Shown here: one piece after another, positions 13,411 to 23,119 of the stretch | Numbering within the stretch: the first letter of the stretch is position 1 | Layout of the letters: each line of letters begins with the position of its first letter | Source of the DNA: Chionoecetes opilio | Taxonomy: Eukaryota > Arthropoda > Malacostraca > Decapoda > Majidae | Direction: 5' to 3' | DNA length: 64,000 nt | NCBI GenBank assembly: GCA_016584305.1 | Contig: JACEEZ010013467.1 | Span: forward strand, 170,001 to 234,000 | Made by a program: the position numbers and the translations under genes | Notes under the pieces: model-generated | The model's database searches: none | Seen by the model: only the letters and a program-made list of their open reading frames with translations | Told to the model about the DNA's origin: nothing

Positions 13411-13499
13411 TTTTATATCAATTGTGGTGGTGTGTGTGTGTGTGTTGGTTGTGTGGTGTGTGTTTTTGTTTGTGTGTGTTTGTGTTATTCACTCAAATA

Positions 13500-13835
13500 A
13501 TACATTTGTGCCTATAGCGCCTGTAGGCAGGGTGACCCCGGGTCGGGAGGGGAGGGTCTGGGGTTCACTTGGGGGGTTGATATGTGTCCTCGCCTGTGGT
13601 GGCGCAGGCAGGATTTTTTTTAGTGAGCCTTGATTAGGGGCAGGCCGCCCCCTTGTGTCCTCCGAGCACTTCAATCAAAGGTAATTTAGGGGGCAGCATG
13701 TGGGTGTTCTTGGCCACTCGAGGGCAGAAAAAGGTTTTTGATTTTTCGTCGGGGTTCGAAACCGGGTTACGAGAACGCATCGGGAGACCAAACCCACCTG
13801 TCCGCCTCCCCAGAACCATGGTCTTGCCACGGAGT
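13500..13835 (-). mobile_element. tRNA-derived SINE, family S1 (minus), with TG-rich tail
   Basis: On the minus strand it begins with a tRNA-like head: GGGGAGGCGG, an A-box region near 13800, and a B-box-like GGTTTCGAACCCC near 13755. It then runs through a body containing AACACCCACATGCTGCCCCC and ends CGCCTGTAGGCAC... next to a TG/CA-rich stretch (13425-13485). Related copies are at 57355-57690, 62335-62414 and 63009-63430, and all but the 57355 copy end in a CA/TG run. SINEs are transcribed by polymerase III and moved by LINE enzymes. This copy has extra homopolymer bases. Confidence 0.75.
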
Positions 13836-13889
13836 CAGACTCGCGATCGCAGTTTCACCCTCCCAGTGCTAGCTTGGAGCTTTTTAAAA

Positions 13890-14066
13890 ACTGATTTTTG
13901 GTAATGCTGGGACCTACATACCGCACCCCCCCATCCCCTTGCTAAAGGGGGATAGAAACCCGCCGATTTTGTCATTAAAAAAATTCCCGGGAGCAATGAG
14001 GTTCGCCCGGCTACCACAAAATGGCAGGCCAGCGCGCTATCCATTGACCATCGGGGCTCAGAGAGA
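13890..14066 (-). mobile_element. tRNA-like SINE, family S2 (minus)
   Basis: Minus strand from about 14066: GCCCCGATGGTCAATGGATA, then GCGCGCTGGCCTGCC, which has the shape of a tRNA acceptor/D-arm with an A box. A TCCCGGGAAT block follows and no intact T-arm or CCA-ready end is seen, so it is a SINE head rather than a tRNA gene. It abuts a GA microsatellite (14058-14135). Confidence 0.55.
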
Positions 14067-14135
14067 GAGAGAGGAGAGGGGGAGGGGAAAGAGGAAGGGA
14101 GAGAGAGAGAGGAGAGAGGAGGGGAAGAGAGGAGG
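14058..14135. repeat. GA-rich microsatellite
   Basis: Interrupted (GA)n and GGGAAGGA units directly at the 5' end of the S2 SINE. Confidence 0.9.
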
Positions 14136-14212
14136 AATAAGGTATACGCATACCCATACCAAATAAAAGGAAAAGAGAATGAAACCTAAACAGGGACACA
14201 ATGAGGTAATAA

Positions 14213-14500
14213 AAAGGTGTGATGTGATAGTTTTTTTTCCCCTCTTTAAAAAAAAAATAGACTATAGGTTTAAGTGGGCTAAAAAGTAATGGTATTGCCT
14301 TCTATCAGTCTAGCCAATGCCACCGTGCCCCCCACCCACTGCCCTTGAAGGGGTTGGCTGCCACAGGTCATGAAAGGGGCAGGGCAGGGGGCCAAGGGGG
14401 GCAGGGGGGGGAAAGGAGTGCCAGGCCCCCCCCGCCCCCCCCCGTCCCACACCGCCCCCGGGCCCGGTTAGGACTTTTTTAGTAAGTATAAAAACCATGC
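14213..14500. repeat. Dispersed repeat D, copy 1
   Basis: Direct repeat of 16563-16860, starting TGTGATGTGATAG in both. Compared with that copy it has lost isolated bases and gained longer runs (for example GCCCCGCCCGCC becomes GCCCCCCCCGCC). The two copies flank the jockey-like LINE remnant; a link is possible but not shown. Confidence 0.75.
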
Positions 14501-15099
14501 TTTGATATTCCGGTATCCTATACCAATCGTCAATAAGAGTAGAATTTTCCCTACAAAACATGTGGAAAAAAAAAATTAGAATGAGATCAAAAAACCCCCC
14601 AAAGAAATGTTGGGAATAGGGCCACAAATTGGTAGCTGATTTTAAATGAGTGGGATTTTTCGCATAAATAGAAGGCTATTTCGTCACACACATAAATCTC
14701 CTGTATTATGATGCAGTAAATTCTGTTATGCACTGCAGCATATCTATGTGATGGTCATAAATTGAATTGTTTATTTGTAAAGGGCAAAAGAAACGCCTTT
14801 TAAAAAACAGTTCCCTCCCCAAATTGAACAACATCTGTTCGATTGCAGTCAGATTAATTATTTTATTAAAAAACATGGAAATATTTAAAGGTTACAATAT
14901 TTATTTGGGGTGTGAAAGAAAATTTTTGCTTTGCCATGGTTGCAAAGTAAAAATACTCTCCCAGGTAGGGGCAAACCCGGGTAAAGAAATAAAAAAATTT
15001 AATTTCCAAAAAACTAAATAAAGTTTTTGCCCCACGGGACAATCCTGCAACCTCCTGACTAGAGGATCATGCTCAATATTTAAAAAGGTCAGAAATAGG
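14501..15099. other. Unassigned AT-rich segment
   Basis: No coding motif and no repeat match found. It may contain the 3' part of the minus-strand LINE that follows. Confidence 0.4.
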
Positions 15100-16560
15100 G
15101 GGAAAAGGGGCCCGTCAGGCCCCAACAAGATAAAGGCCTAAAAAAGGGGTTTTGGGAACAATGCATGATAAGGGTGATGTACTAAGCCAATTGTACAAGA
15201 GGCCCAGAAAATGAATGGGGGATATTTGAATGATACTCCAAGAATGTTTTATAGAAGAGGGAGGACAGTTGAGTGATGAAAAGAGGGGGATAGTGTTGGA
15301 AGGTTATTCGAGTAGATGGTGATTTTTTTTTTTTTTTTGAGGGATCGAACAAAACAAGTTTGCTTTTTCTCCCTTCAGAAAATAGAAAGATCGGGAAATT
15401 AGGCGTTTTGGGGAACCCTCCGTGAAAATTTAATTCCTTTTAGTTGGACGTTAATGAACGCATTGAAAAAGCAGGGGAGAATCATCACGAGGAGGGGAAG
15501 GTTTTATTAGACTTTGAAGATATCAAAAAATAATAGAAAGAGAGCAGTTGATAGAACAGAACTCTGGGGGAAAACACATTGATAGACTGGAGAAGAACAA
15601 GACCATTTACGGGAGGCAATACAAAGGTTTGAAAGGAAACTTGAGATGAAGGTTTCAAAGTGAAAGGTAAAACCGAAAAAGATTTGTTTGGTAATTTTAA
15701 ATTTTTTGTGACAAGACTCTATCAAAAGCTTTTTTTAAAGTCAAGGGCACCAGCAAATCTTTCATTGAAACCCCTCGGGGGGATACCAAAATTCAGTGGA
15801 AAGCTAGAAGTCACCCCGTAGGGTCCCAAAATTAAAAAAAAAAAGAAAAAAAGATCGTCCCCTTTCGGAAACCGTACTGACATTAGAAAGAGTTTTGGGG
15901 CAGTAGATGCTTAAGAATTTCCTTAAGGATAGATTCAGAAGCTTTTGAAAAGAGAAAGCAAAGCTATAGGGGCGGGAGTTGAAGGATTAGAACGGTCACC
16001 CTTCTTTGGAACAGGTTGGGTTGAGCAAACTTCCAGCAAGAAGGAAAGGGGGGAAGTAGAAGACAAAGACGGAAAAATTTGACCCCGGGAGGGGCAAGAC
16101 AGAAGCACAGTTTTGAGAACAAAAGGAGGGACCCATCCGGACCTAAGCCTTCCGAGGATCTAGGTCAAAAGGAAAAAATAAAACATCCTTTCGAAGGTCT
16201 AATAACAGGCAAAATATGTCAGAGGTGGAGGAGAAGAAGGAACAGCCTTTCTGAACCCGAGTGGGAATTTGAGCAAAGGTTTTAGGCGAAATTTTGTTTT
16301 AGAAATGATGAGACGTGGGAGCCCCTGGGAGAAGCTAGGGGGAAAAAATCAGATGAAAAATTGTTAGGATTTTATTGCTAGAAGTAGAAGCCATGCGAGG
16401 GTTTCCGAAAGTTTTGAAATTTTCTCTGAATGTAGGGGTTTTTGGTAAGTTGAGGAAAAGATTTGGATTGATTACGGACAGAGATATAAAAGACATGAGT
16501 TTCAGGGGATGGATGGTTACGGTACCGTCTGTGAGCCGCCTCTCTATCTTGGACAGCATG
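15100..16560 (-). pseudogene. Jockey-like LINE, reverse transcriptase domain (decayed)
   Basis: Read from high to low coordinate the minus strand gives, after frameshifts: DPRKA-x-VRMGPSFC (about 16160-16120; family usually SKASGPDGIP), KEGDRSNPS and PIALLS (about 16010-15960), FHFETFISSFLSNLCIASR (about 15660-15610) and QSSVLSTALFLLFFD (15570-15525; family usually PQGSVLSPTLFLLFIND). These are successive reverse transcriptase blocks of a jockey/BS-type LINE. The catalytic YADD was not found intact. A C-terminal piece of what looks like the same family lies at 21780-22290. The gene is dead; the type is confident, the exact ends are not. Confidence 0.7.
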
Positions 16561-16562
16561 AA

Positions 16563-16860
16563 AGGTGTGATGTGATAGATTTTTTCGTCTAGTTAAAAAA
16601 ACGTAGACTATAGGTATTAAGTGGGTCTATAAGTAATGGTATTGTCTACTTCTATCTATGTCTATCCAATGCTCACCTGTGCCCTACCACGCACTGCCCT
16701 CTGAAGGGGTTGGTCTGCCACAGGTCATGCAAGGGCAGGGCAGCGGCCAAGGCGGCGTCATGGGCGGGGTAGGGATGTGCCAGCGCCCCGCCCGCCCCCG
16801 CCCCGTCCCACACCAACCCCGGCCCTGTTGAAGGACTTGTTTAAGTATAATAGCCAGTGT
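16563..16860. repeat. Dispersed repeat D, copy 2 (cleaner copy)
   Basis: Matches 14213-14500 in the same orientation; keeps normal single-base spacing where the other copy has homopolymers. Contains a GGCGGGG/CCCCGCCCGCC-rich middle. Confidence 0.75.
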
Positions 16861-17566
16861 CTTTAGTCCTCCAGGTAATTCTCATCACGTAACTATGCTA
16901 ATGCTCATAAGTATCACAAACAAATTAATCATTATGGAACCAATCCCACAATGTCCTATCTAAGCAGGTCCATAGCCAGGACTTGATAATTGGTGGTGGC
17001 TATTTCCATCGTAGGGAGGGCATTACTTTTTATATTGTTTTCCTTCCACGTGTGTCTCTACTAGAATGTCTTTTTACTAGACAAGTATTGTGGAAATTTT
17101 ATGTCACAAACACATATTTATTTGAGGTCTTACTTATAGAAACCCATTGTCTATCTCATCCCGACACAATACCCCAACTAGTCAACTAACTAGGATACTT
17201 ATCGGTGGATACTAGGGTTGAATTGGTTGTAGGCTTAATCAATACTGCAATGTCTTGTTATTCGAAGTGGTCAGCGTGATCGAGGCCGCCGGTGAAGGGC
17301 GGAAGCGGAGGGCTGGATTTGTTATCGAGGCGTCAATCGGTTATCACACAAGTAACTTGACGCGGCGGATATAATCACTTGTGTTGATTTTAACACGTCC
17401 TCTTGTTTTTATCACTTATATGTACAAAATGAACGTATATACAGTTCTTCTCGTTATAATCAGAGAAGAGATGTTAATCCCGTGAGGGCTGGAATGAAAC
17501 TGTATATACTAATGCACGAATATTTAGTAAAAGATGTTGTTCTCTCGGATGTCTGGAGTGTACTGA
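16861..17566. other. Unassigned DNA
   Basis: No coding region, splice-bounded exon or internal repeat recognised. Confidence 0.4.
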
Positions 17567-17666
17567 TTCTCCCGGTGGGCGGCGAGCCCTCGCTACCAAT
17601 ACCTACATACGTATCGTATTCTCGGTGGGCGGCGATGCACCGCTACCAATACCTTGCCACGTATCC
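17567..17666. repeat. Two-copy tandem duplication (about 50-bp unit)
   Basis: CTCGGTGGGCGGCGA followed by CGCTACCAATACCT and CACGTATC or TACGTATC occurs twice head to tail with small differences. Confidence 0.7.
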
Positions 17667-17940
17667 ACGCAGGATAGGAGCAATATTATGACGACGACCA
17701 ATAGCCAGTCGTTCCAATCAAGGTGCTAATTATATAAGGTGCAAATGGTTAATAGCACTGAGAATGTTCATTTATAATATCCCAGTACTTATCATTCACT
17801 CAAATTACCTTAACCAATAGGGTCGTGTGTACACGACCCGGACAAGGTCTCGACCCGGACAGTCTTGATTAACCAATGAACGATCGAGCCTAGGATGACG
17901 TCAGAGCTATGACGTATGAGGGAGGGCGGTCCTAACTAGA

Positions 17941-17982
17941 CGCCATTTGCAAACCTCCCCGCCGATGCTTCGCTTGTAAGCA
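17941..17982 (+). other. Probable 5' non-coding exon of the pogo-like transposase
   Basis: The sequence to CGCTTGTAAGCAAG is followed by a donor GTAAGAAT at 17983; the next acceptor (TCTCTTTCAG) ends at 18484. The exon start is not visible. Confidence 0.35.
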
Positions 17983-18204
17983 AGGTAAGAATTTCGATTT
18001 AAAGAGGTCGGGATTTTAATTTTCGGCATCAGGATATATTGTGCCATGACCACGAATATGGCGTGATCAACTTGTGGTAAATTTTGTTATGTAATATAGC
18101 CATATTGGCATAAAATCAGTGAAAATACGAAGTGCCTAAACCAAATTTGCGCCGTGTGGGGTGGCCGGAAAAAAAAAATGTGGTGTGGTCTCGACTCGGA
18201 CAGG

Positions 18205-18285
18205 TTTGTCCGGGTCGAGAACACAGAGCTAGGAGAAGATTTTTTGTTTGTCCGGGTCGAGAACACAGAGCTAGGAGAAGAATTT
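18205..18285. repeat. Subterminal 43-bp direct repeat inside the pogo element
   Basis: TTTGTCCGGGTCGAGAACAC followed by AGAGCTAGGAGAAGA occurs twice, 43 bp apart. Each copy carries the GTCCGGGTCGAG motif shared with the element ends. Confidence 0.85.
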
Positions 18286-18484
18286 TTATTTTTCTAAAAT
18301 TTATTAATTGGTCAGGCAATAGAATTTTAACATGGAACAAGTATTAATACTGTTTATTACCTTGTATAAAGTTATTGATTGTCTAAACTAACAAATTATG
18401 GGTTTTGAAAAGGTCAAAATATATTTTCATTATGAACTTATAAACAATATTCATTATGTCTCTAATGCCATTTATCTCTTTCAG

Positions 18485-18652
18485 ATCCTTCGTGCTCGCA
18501 GCCATGGTTCCCATGCCTCGCAACTACCAGCCGAGAAACATCCTAACCACGGATAGGACCACTTGGAGAAGGCATTTAACCACCGCATTGAGACAGGCTG
18601 TAGCATCCGCACTGCGTGCAACCTTTTTGGAGTGAAGGTTTCGACTCTTGGG
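18485..18652 (+). pseudogene. Pogo-like transposase exon: N-terminal HTH (Psq/CENP-B type)
   Basis: Acceptor TTTCAG at 18479-18484, ATG at 18504 (MVPMPRNYQP), then in the next frame DHLEKAFNHRIETGCSIRTA and CNLFGVKVSTLG, ending at donor GTAAGC (18653). MPRNY at the start and the S-I-R-x-A...F-G-V...S-T-L helix-turn-helix are standard for pogo-family transposases, where this domain binds the transposon ends. A one-base shift after residue 12 and a TAG in the second frame break it. The exon joins in frame to the next one (STLG then DAFTR). Confidence 0.8.
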
Positions 18653-18827
18653 GTAAGCTTAAATAAATCATAAATCTAAGCCCTCTTAAATTTTAATTTA
18701 TATGGGTAGGCCTAGGCTAGCCAAAGAACTTACCTTTCTATTTCAGGCCTATGGGTAAGAACTTTACTTTTCATTTAGCCTATAGGGCCTATGCTCCCCA
18801 CTTTACCTTTTGTTTTATTTTTTTCAG

Positions 18828-20506
18828 GATGCTTTCACTCGGTCCCTCAAGGAGAGTGATGGGAGGACGTTCGTGCCTAAGCACCAGAACATCAAGAAGG
18901 TTTTCACTGATGCGCAGGAACACTTCATCGAGGAATACTCGATCAAGATCTCGCGCATGTTCTACGGGCTGTCGACGAGAGCTTTCAGGAGGATGGTCCT
19001 GAAGTATGCAGAGGCTGTTGGCAGTCCGGCTATTTCTGATGTCTGGAGGAGGGTAGGTATGGCCACCCGTGACTGGTATTACGGGTATATGTTCCGTCAT
19101 CCAAGACTTGCATTGAAGGCTCCGGAGGGCATGTCACTTGCGCGCGCGATGGCTTTCAACCGCGTAAACGTTGAAGTCTTCTTCAAGGCTTACGTGGAAG
19201 CTGTCGAGCGACACAGTTTCATGCCAGCCAGGATTTTCAACTTGGATGAGAGTGGCTTGTCCACTGTGATGAAGCCATGTAAGGTTGTTTGTGAGAAAGG
19301 TCGTCCTGTTGCTTCGCAGGTTGCTCGGGAGAGAGGCAATCATATGACTTTCGTGGGGATTGTTATGCTGCAGGGCATGGTTTCCCTCCAGTGTTTATCA
19401 TCGCACGAAAGAAGATGCATGCTGATTTTCAGAGAGGGACTACTCCTGGAACCACAGTGCTCTTGCAGGCTAACGGTTGGATGGACCATGAGTGTTTCGT
19501 GCAGACACTCGAGCATCTCCATAAGGTGTCTTATTCTTCAATGGAGAATAAGATATGCTGATAATGGACATGCTGAGTGTCACATGAGCATTCATGCGGC
19601 TGAGTATGCGATACAGCATGGCATCGTAATTGTCACGCTGCCACCTCATACTACAGCCAAACTCCAGCCATTAGATGTAAGTGTCTTTGGCCCCTTCAAG
19701 TCTGTCCTGCGATCCATTCAGGACGATTTCAAACTCTCAAACACTCACGTGCCCATCACGGAACATATGTTGCCAGAGATGGCGTGCAAGGCCTGGGACA
19801 AGGTTTGTAATGTCACCAACATCACCAATGGGTTTCGCGCTACTGGCATCTTTCCCGTCAACCGCAACATCTTTCCAGATGATGCGTTTGCTGGGGCAGA
19901 AGTCACAGAGCAGGCCCCTCCTGATGATGATGATGATTTGCCACAAACTCTTGCCGCACCCTTGACACCATCTTCATTGGAGCCTGGGACCAACCTCAGC
20001 CTGGACCATCTGGAATAGGTAGGATGTCACCAGCCTTCTTTGCTTCAGCGGCTAGCACTCCTGAAGCAGCACCCCAACCTCGGCAGACTCCAACTCCAAC
20101 AGCTTCATCTCCTCCAATTCTCGACGTCACTCCCGAAGCTGTGCAGCCCTAACCCGAAGGCTCCTCCACGCCCTGCTGCCAGGGGGCGCAAGAAGATCCG
20201 CGCCTGCATCCTGACTGAGGATGAGGAGGCTCTTGACAGCTGCGAGAGAAGGAGAAGAAGAAAGCAGCCAGAGAGGAGAAGAAGCGGAGGTCGGAGGAGA
20301 AGAAGAGAGAGAAGAAGAGAGAGCAGGAGGCACGACAGGCGGCAAAGAGGAGGAGGAGGTCTGAGCCAGTTGAGGCGAGCAGCAGCGATGAGGAGGCTGC
20401 CGACAATCCTGCACTGTGTGACGACTCATCTGAATATTCAGATGAGTTTGCAGAAGAGCTCGAGCATGATGCTGCAACCTATCCTTTCGTCCAGAAGGAG
20501 CCAGAG
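18828..20506 (+). CDS. Pogo/Tigger-like DDD transposase, catalytic exon (frame disturbed)
   Basis: Acceptor TTTTTTCAG ends at 18827. An open frame continues to a TAG at 20016-20018 (402 codons if counted from an upstream in-frame ATG at 18810). Landmarks: CENP-B-type second HTH region (about 18870-19050); IFNLDESGLSTV with the first catalytic Asp (about 19243); DNGHAECHMS with the second (about 19562); LPPHTTAKLQPLDVSVFGPF with the third (about 19676). Two compensating frameshifts near 19358 and 19555 replace about 65 residues with wrong-frame sequence, although the shifted frame stays open. After the TAG the next frame continues with a Pro-rich stretch, RGRKKIRACILTEDEEALDS and a Lys/Glu/Arg-rich then acidic tail to donor GTGAAG at 20507. 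The pogo family call is firm; the copy looks inactive. Confidence 0.85.
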
Positions 20507-20732
20507 GTGAAGGACTTTTTTATATTTCAAAATTTGTAGCCTATCATAGCCTAGATTATGTTCATCTATTGCATAAGCAAGTCTAGAAGAAAATTTCTAT
20601 TTAATTGTCAAATTTAGTAGCCTAGCTGAATGGCCTTTGATTCCCCAGTGCTTGGTTTTAAAGCCAAATTCCTTATTCATTCATTCCATATTCATTCTTT
20701 TTTTTCATTTTTTTTTTCATTTTTTTTTCCAG

Positions 20733-21025
20733 GTGGGTGACTTTGTCCTGGTCCAGCTTGTCTTCAAGGGGAAGAGGTCTGAGGAGCTTGTCCACTTTGT
20801 GGCCAAGGTCATTTCCCTGGAGGAAGACGGGCGGCTGCAGTTGGACTTCCTGAGGATAAAGTCGCCCTTGCTGAAGGACACCTTCCACTTCCCAGCCATC
20901 GGGATGTCGACAGTGTCGACCGCAGCAGGGTGTTGGGGGTCCTCACAGTCAGCACGGGGACCACCCAACGACAAGCAAACCTGATCAAGGTCCTCCCTCC
21001 CTTGAGGGACTTTAACATGCATTAA
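20733..21025 (+). pseudogene. Pogo-like transposase, C-terminal exon
   Basis: A pyrimidine tract and CCAG acceptor end at 20732. The exon reads VGDFVLVQLVFKGKRSEELV, then HFVAKVIS, LQLDFLRIKS and FHFPAIG; after a one-base shift it continues DVDSVDRSRVLGVLT and ends at TAA 21023-21025. The V-x-D-F-V-L-V...FLR...F-x-F-P...D-x-x-x-V pattern is the C-terminal domain often seen in arthropod pogo-type transposases; its function is not known to me. Directly downstream is non-coding DNA with end-like motifs. Confidence 0.7.
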
Positions 21026-21453
21026 CCCGCAGGCGCAGTTTTAAGGAATTCAGTTACCTTTTTTTTTATCATATATATTTTTTTATTACATTCATATTTT
21101 GCTACCAATTGTTTTATTCCACCTTTCAGTGTCATGTTTTGGATGTTCTTAGTAAGAAAAAATATAAAACATTGGTGTAAGTGTTTTTTTGGTGGACCAA
21201 AACATCCGTCCGGGTTGAGACCACACCCCCGTTCGGGTCGTAACCACGCGGTCTCGACCCGGACCCGGAATTCTGGATTTTAAAAACGGCTGTAAAACCA
21301 ATGCTATGATATCTACATATATGAAACTTATAGCATAAGATGGGGAATTAGTTAAGCTTTCTTTTAAGCACAAAATCTCTCCTGTAGCTCAATACCTTCT
21401 TTTTTTATGAATATTATTCACTTTACTGTCCGGGTCGTGTCCACACGACCCTA

Positions 21454-21655
21454 CCCATTACCACTATAGTTATATATATACATCCCTACGCTCCCCCTTT
21501 GATGAGCGGACAATACCTCCCTCACAAGGGGGGGGAAACAAACCACCACTCTGCCAATTTTTGAGAGGGTGGTTGGTGGATAATTTCCACACGTATGTTT
21601 TTATTATAATTTCTAATAGAATGAATGAATGTTTTAGCTGTATAGAAACAAATCA
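21454..21655. other. Unassigned segment
   Basis: Short TA stretch near 21470 and G-run near 21530; no feature recognised. Confidence 0.4.
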
Positions 21656-21659
21656 TGTG

Positions 21660-22345
21660 TCATGAAAAAAAAAAAATTGCACTTGAAAAAAGGACTGACC
21701 ATGGGCGAACAAAAAAGTAACAAAAATCCCGATAGCTGCCAGTCCCCATAAATAGGATAGTAAGAAAATAAAGAAAGAGAGGTGGATTAATTAAGTTCGG
21801 GAGGTGTCTTGATACTTCTCTCATAAAAAAAAAAATCGTAGGCAGGTGCAAAATTTGAAACAGGAATAGAATTCCAGAGTTTTCCAGCGAAAGAGGTGAA
21901 AGAGTGAAGATACTGATTAACTCTTGCATTAGGAAGATGGACAGAATAAGGATGAGAATGAGTATAAAGTTGTGCAGCGAGGCTGCGGGAGGAAGGGAGC
22001 AATGCAGTTAGCAAGTTCAGAAGAGCAGTGAGCATTAACATAACGGTATAAGATATCAAAAGAAGCATCATAAAAGCGGTGATTTAAAGATTGAAGACAG
22101 TCAGTCAGAGGAGGGGAGTTGATGAGACAAAAAGCTTTTGACTCTACCCTATTCAGGAGAGCTGTATGAGTGGATCCTCCCCAAACATGAGAGACATACA
22201 CCATACATGAGCGGCTAAGGCCCCTCCCTGTACTAGTCATGCAGCTGGGAGGGAGAAAAAAATAGCCGCAGATGCCACAGGACACCAAACTTCTTAGAAG
22301 CTGATTTAGTAAGAGATGAGATGTGAGATCCCTGTACTATTCATG
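21660..22345 (-). pseudogene. Jockey-like LINE, C-terminal region
   Basis: Minus strand from about 22210: VYVSHVWGGSTHTALLNRVE, SKAFCLINSPPLTDCLQSLN, ILYRYVNAHCSSELANCI, then after frameshifts HSHPYSVHLPNARVNQYLHS, GKLWNSIPVSNF and a C-terminal REVSRHLP near 21800. This is the region after the reverse transcriptase in a jockey/BS-type LINE and fits as the missing end of the remnant at 15100-16560, though about 5 kb and a pogo element separate them. At least two frameshifts. The 5' side (22345) stops at the N base. Confidence 0.75.
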
Positions 22346-22363
22346 TAGAAAGGGGGAAATTAG

Positions 22364-22364
22364 N
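22364..22364. other. Single ambiguous base marking a join
   Basis: The only N in the window. Left of it is LINE sequence; right of it the sequence starts mid-way into element T (CACCT...TTCATAGCGGCC), which elsewhere begins about 25 bp earlier. This looks like an assembly join or a chimeric junction. Confidence 0.8.
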
Positions 22365-22510
22365 CACCTATATTCATAGCGGCCGTGGGGGTTAAAAAGG
22401 CTGAGCGCACGCTGGAACCTTTACGAGTGAAGTAAAATAAGCATAAATACAGTGCGGTAGTTCTTTTAGTCAAAGCCGGAAGGATGAGTTCCAAAGATTT
22501 CCTATTTTTT
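22365..22510 (+). repeat. Element T, copy 1 (partial)
   Basis: Matches 33004-33171 (+), 33625-33792 (-) and 31262-31437 (-) through CATAGCGGCCGTG, CTGGAACCTTTAC, ACAGTGCGGTAGTTC and GCCGGAAGGATGAGTTCCAA. Non-coding. The other copies abut telomere-like repeats. Confidence 0.85.
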
Positions 22511-22539
22511 CTGGCCTACAAAGGGCTTTTTAAGGGAGT

Positions 22540-22736
22540 TTATTTGCGAAAACCCCCCCCCAAAAAAAAAAAAATGTAATAATAAAAACCTAACCAAACC
22601 CTATAGGTTTTAATAAAAATTTTCCCAACCAAAAAAAGGGTTTTAAAAAAACCAACCTAACCTTAAAGGTTTTAATAAAAACCTAACCAAACCCTTATGG
22701 GTTGTAATAAAAACCAAACCTAATTTAAAACCACAA

Positions 22737-22784
<48 letters not shown>
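22540..22784. repeat. Decayed AACCTAACC telomere-like repeat and 44-base T run
   Basis: Repeated AAAACCTAACCAAACCC and AACCACAAAG units resemble the arrays at 32497-33003 with extra A and C bases; a T homopolymer fills 22741-22784. The block from 22365 resembles 30880-31437 in composition and order reversed. Confidence 0.65.
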
Positions 22785-22786
<2 letters not shown>

Positions 22787-23119
22787 GAAAAATTTAAAGC
22801 TATCTCCTTTACAACAAGCACCGCTTTTTAGGAAGCGCTATAAAATTTTTGTATCATACCGCACTCGGGGTCTTGTGGCTTTTTTGCTATCAAAACACAG
22901 ATCCCCGTGAATAGTTTCTTTGAGCATCAGTGAAATCTTCAGTGAGAGCTGCTCATGACAGAAAAGTGCCCGTGAAAATAGCCCCTTTGGAGGCGCTCAA
23001 AATTTATTTAGGACCCCGGGCCCCCCAATTTTAAGACCGAGGAGTTTAAAGAGAATCCTAAATCTTATAAGTATGGGCCCTGGAGGGGAAAGGGGGGAGG
23101 GATTTTTCTAAAAAGGGAG

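Larger units (their letters stand above)
17820..21451 (+). mobile_element. Pogo/Tigger-like DNA transposon with both ends and TA duplication
   Basis: The left end is GGGTCGTGTGTACACGACCC, then GGACA; the right end is its reverse complement with one mismatch, giving 25-bp inverted repeats. TA (17818-17819 and 21452-21453) flanks it, the target duplication of the Tc1/mariner/pogo group. Each end is itself nearly palindromic (GGGTCGTGT/ACACGACCC). The motif GGTCTCGACCCGGAC and its reverse recur near both ends (17847, 18187, 18207, 18250, 21207, 21249), as expected of transposase-binding sites. It contains a spliced transposase gene in plus orientation with several frameshifts. Confidence 0.9.

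Noticed and set aside
13890..14066. tRNA gene on the minus strand
   Set aside because: The first half folds like a tRNA, but the anticodon and T-arm regions are not intact; better explained as a SINE head.
14213..16860. LTR retrotransposon with two 290-bp LTRs
   Set aside because: The direct repeats flank reverse transcriptase sequence, but that sequence is jockey-like (non-LTR) and lacks protease, integrase and primer-binding signals.
22540..22745. True chromosome-end telomere
   Set aside because: Units are decayed, short and embedded between other repeats; interstitial or transposon-borne telomere-like DNA is the simpler reading.
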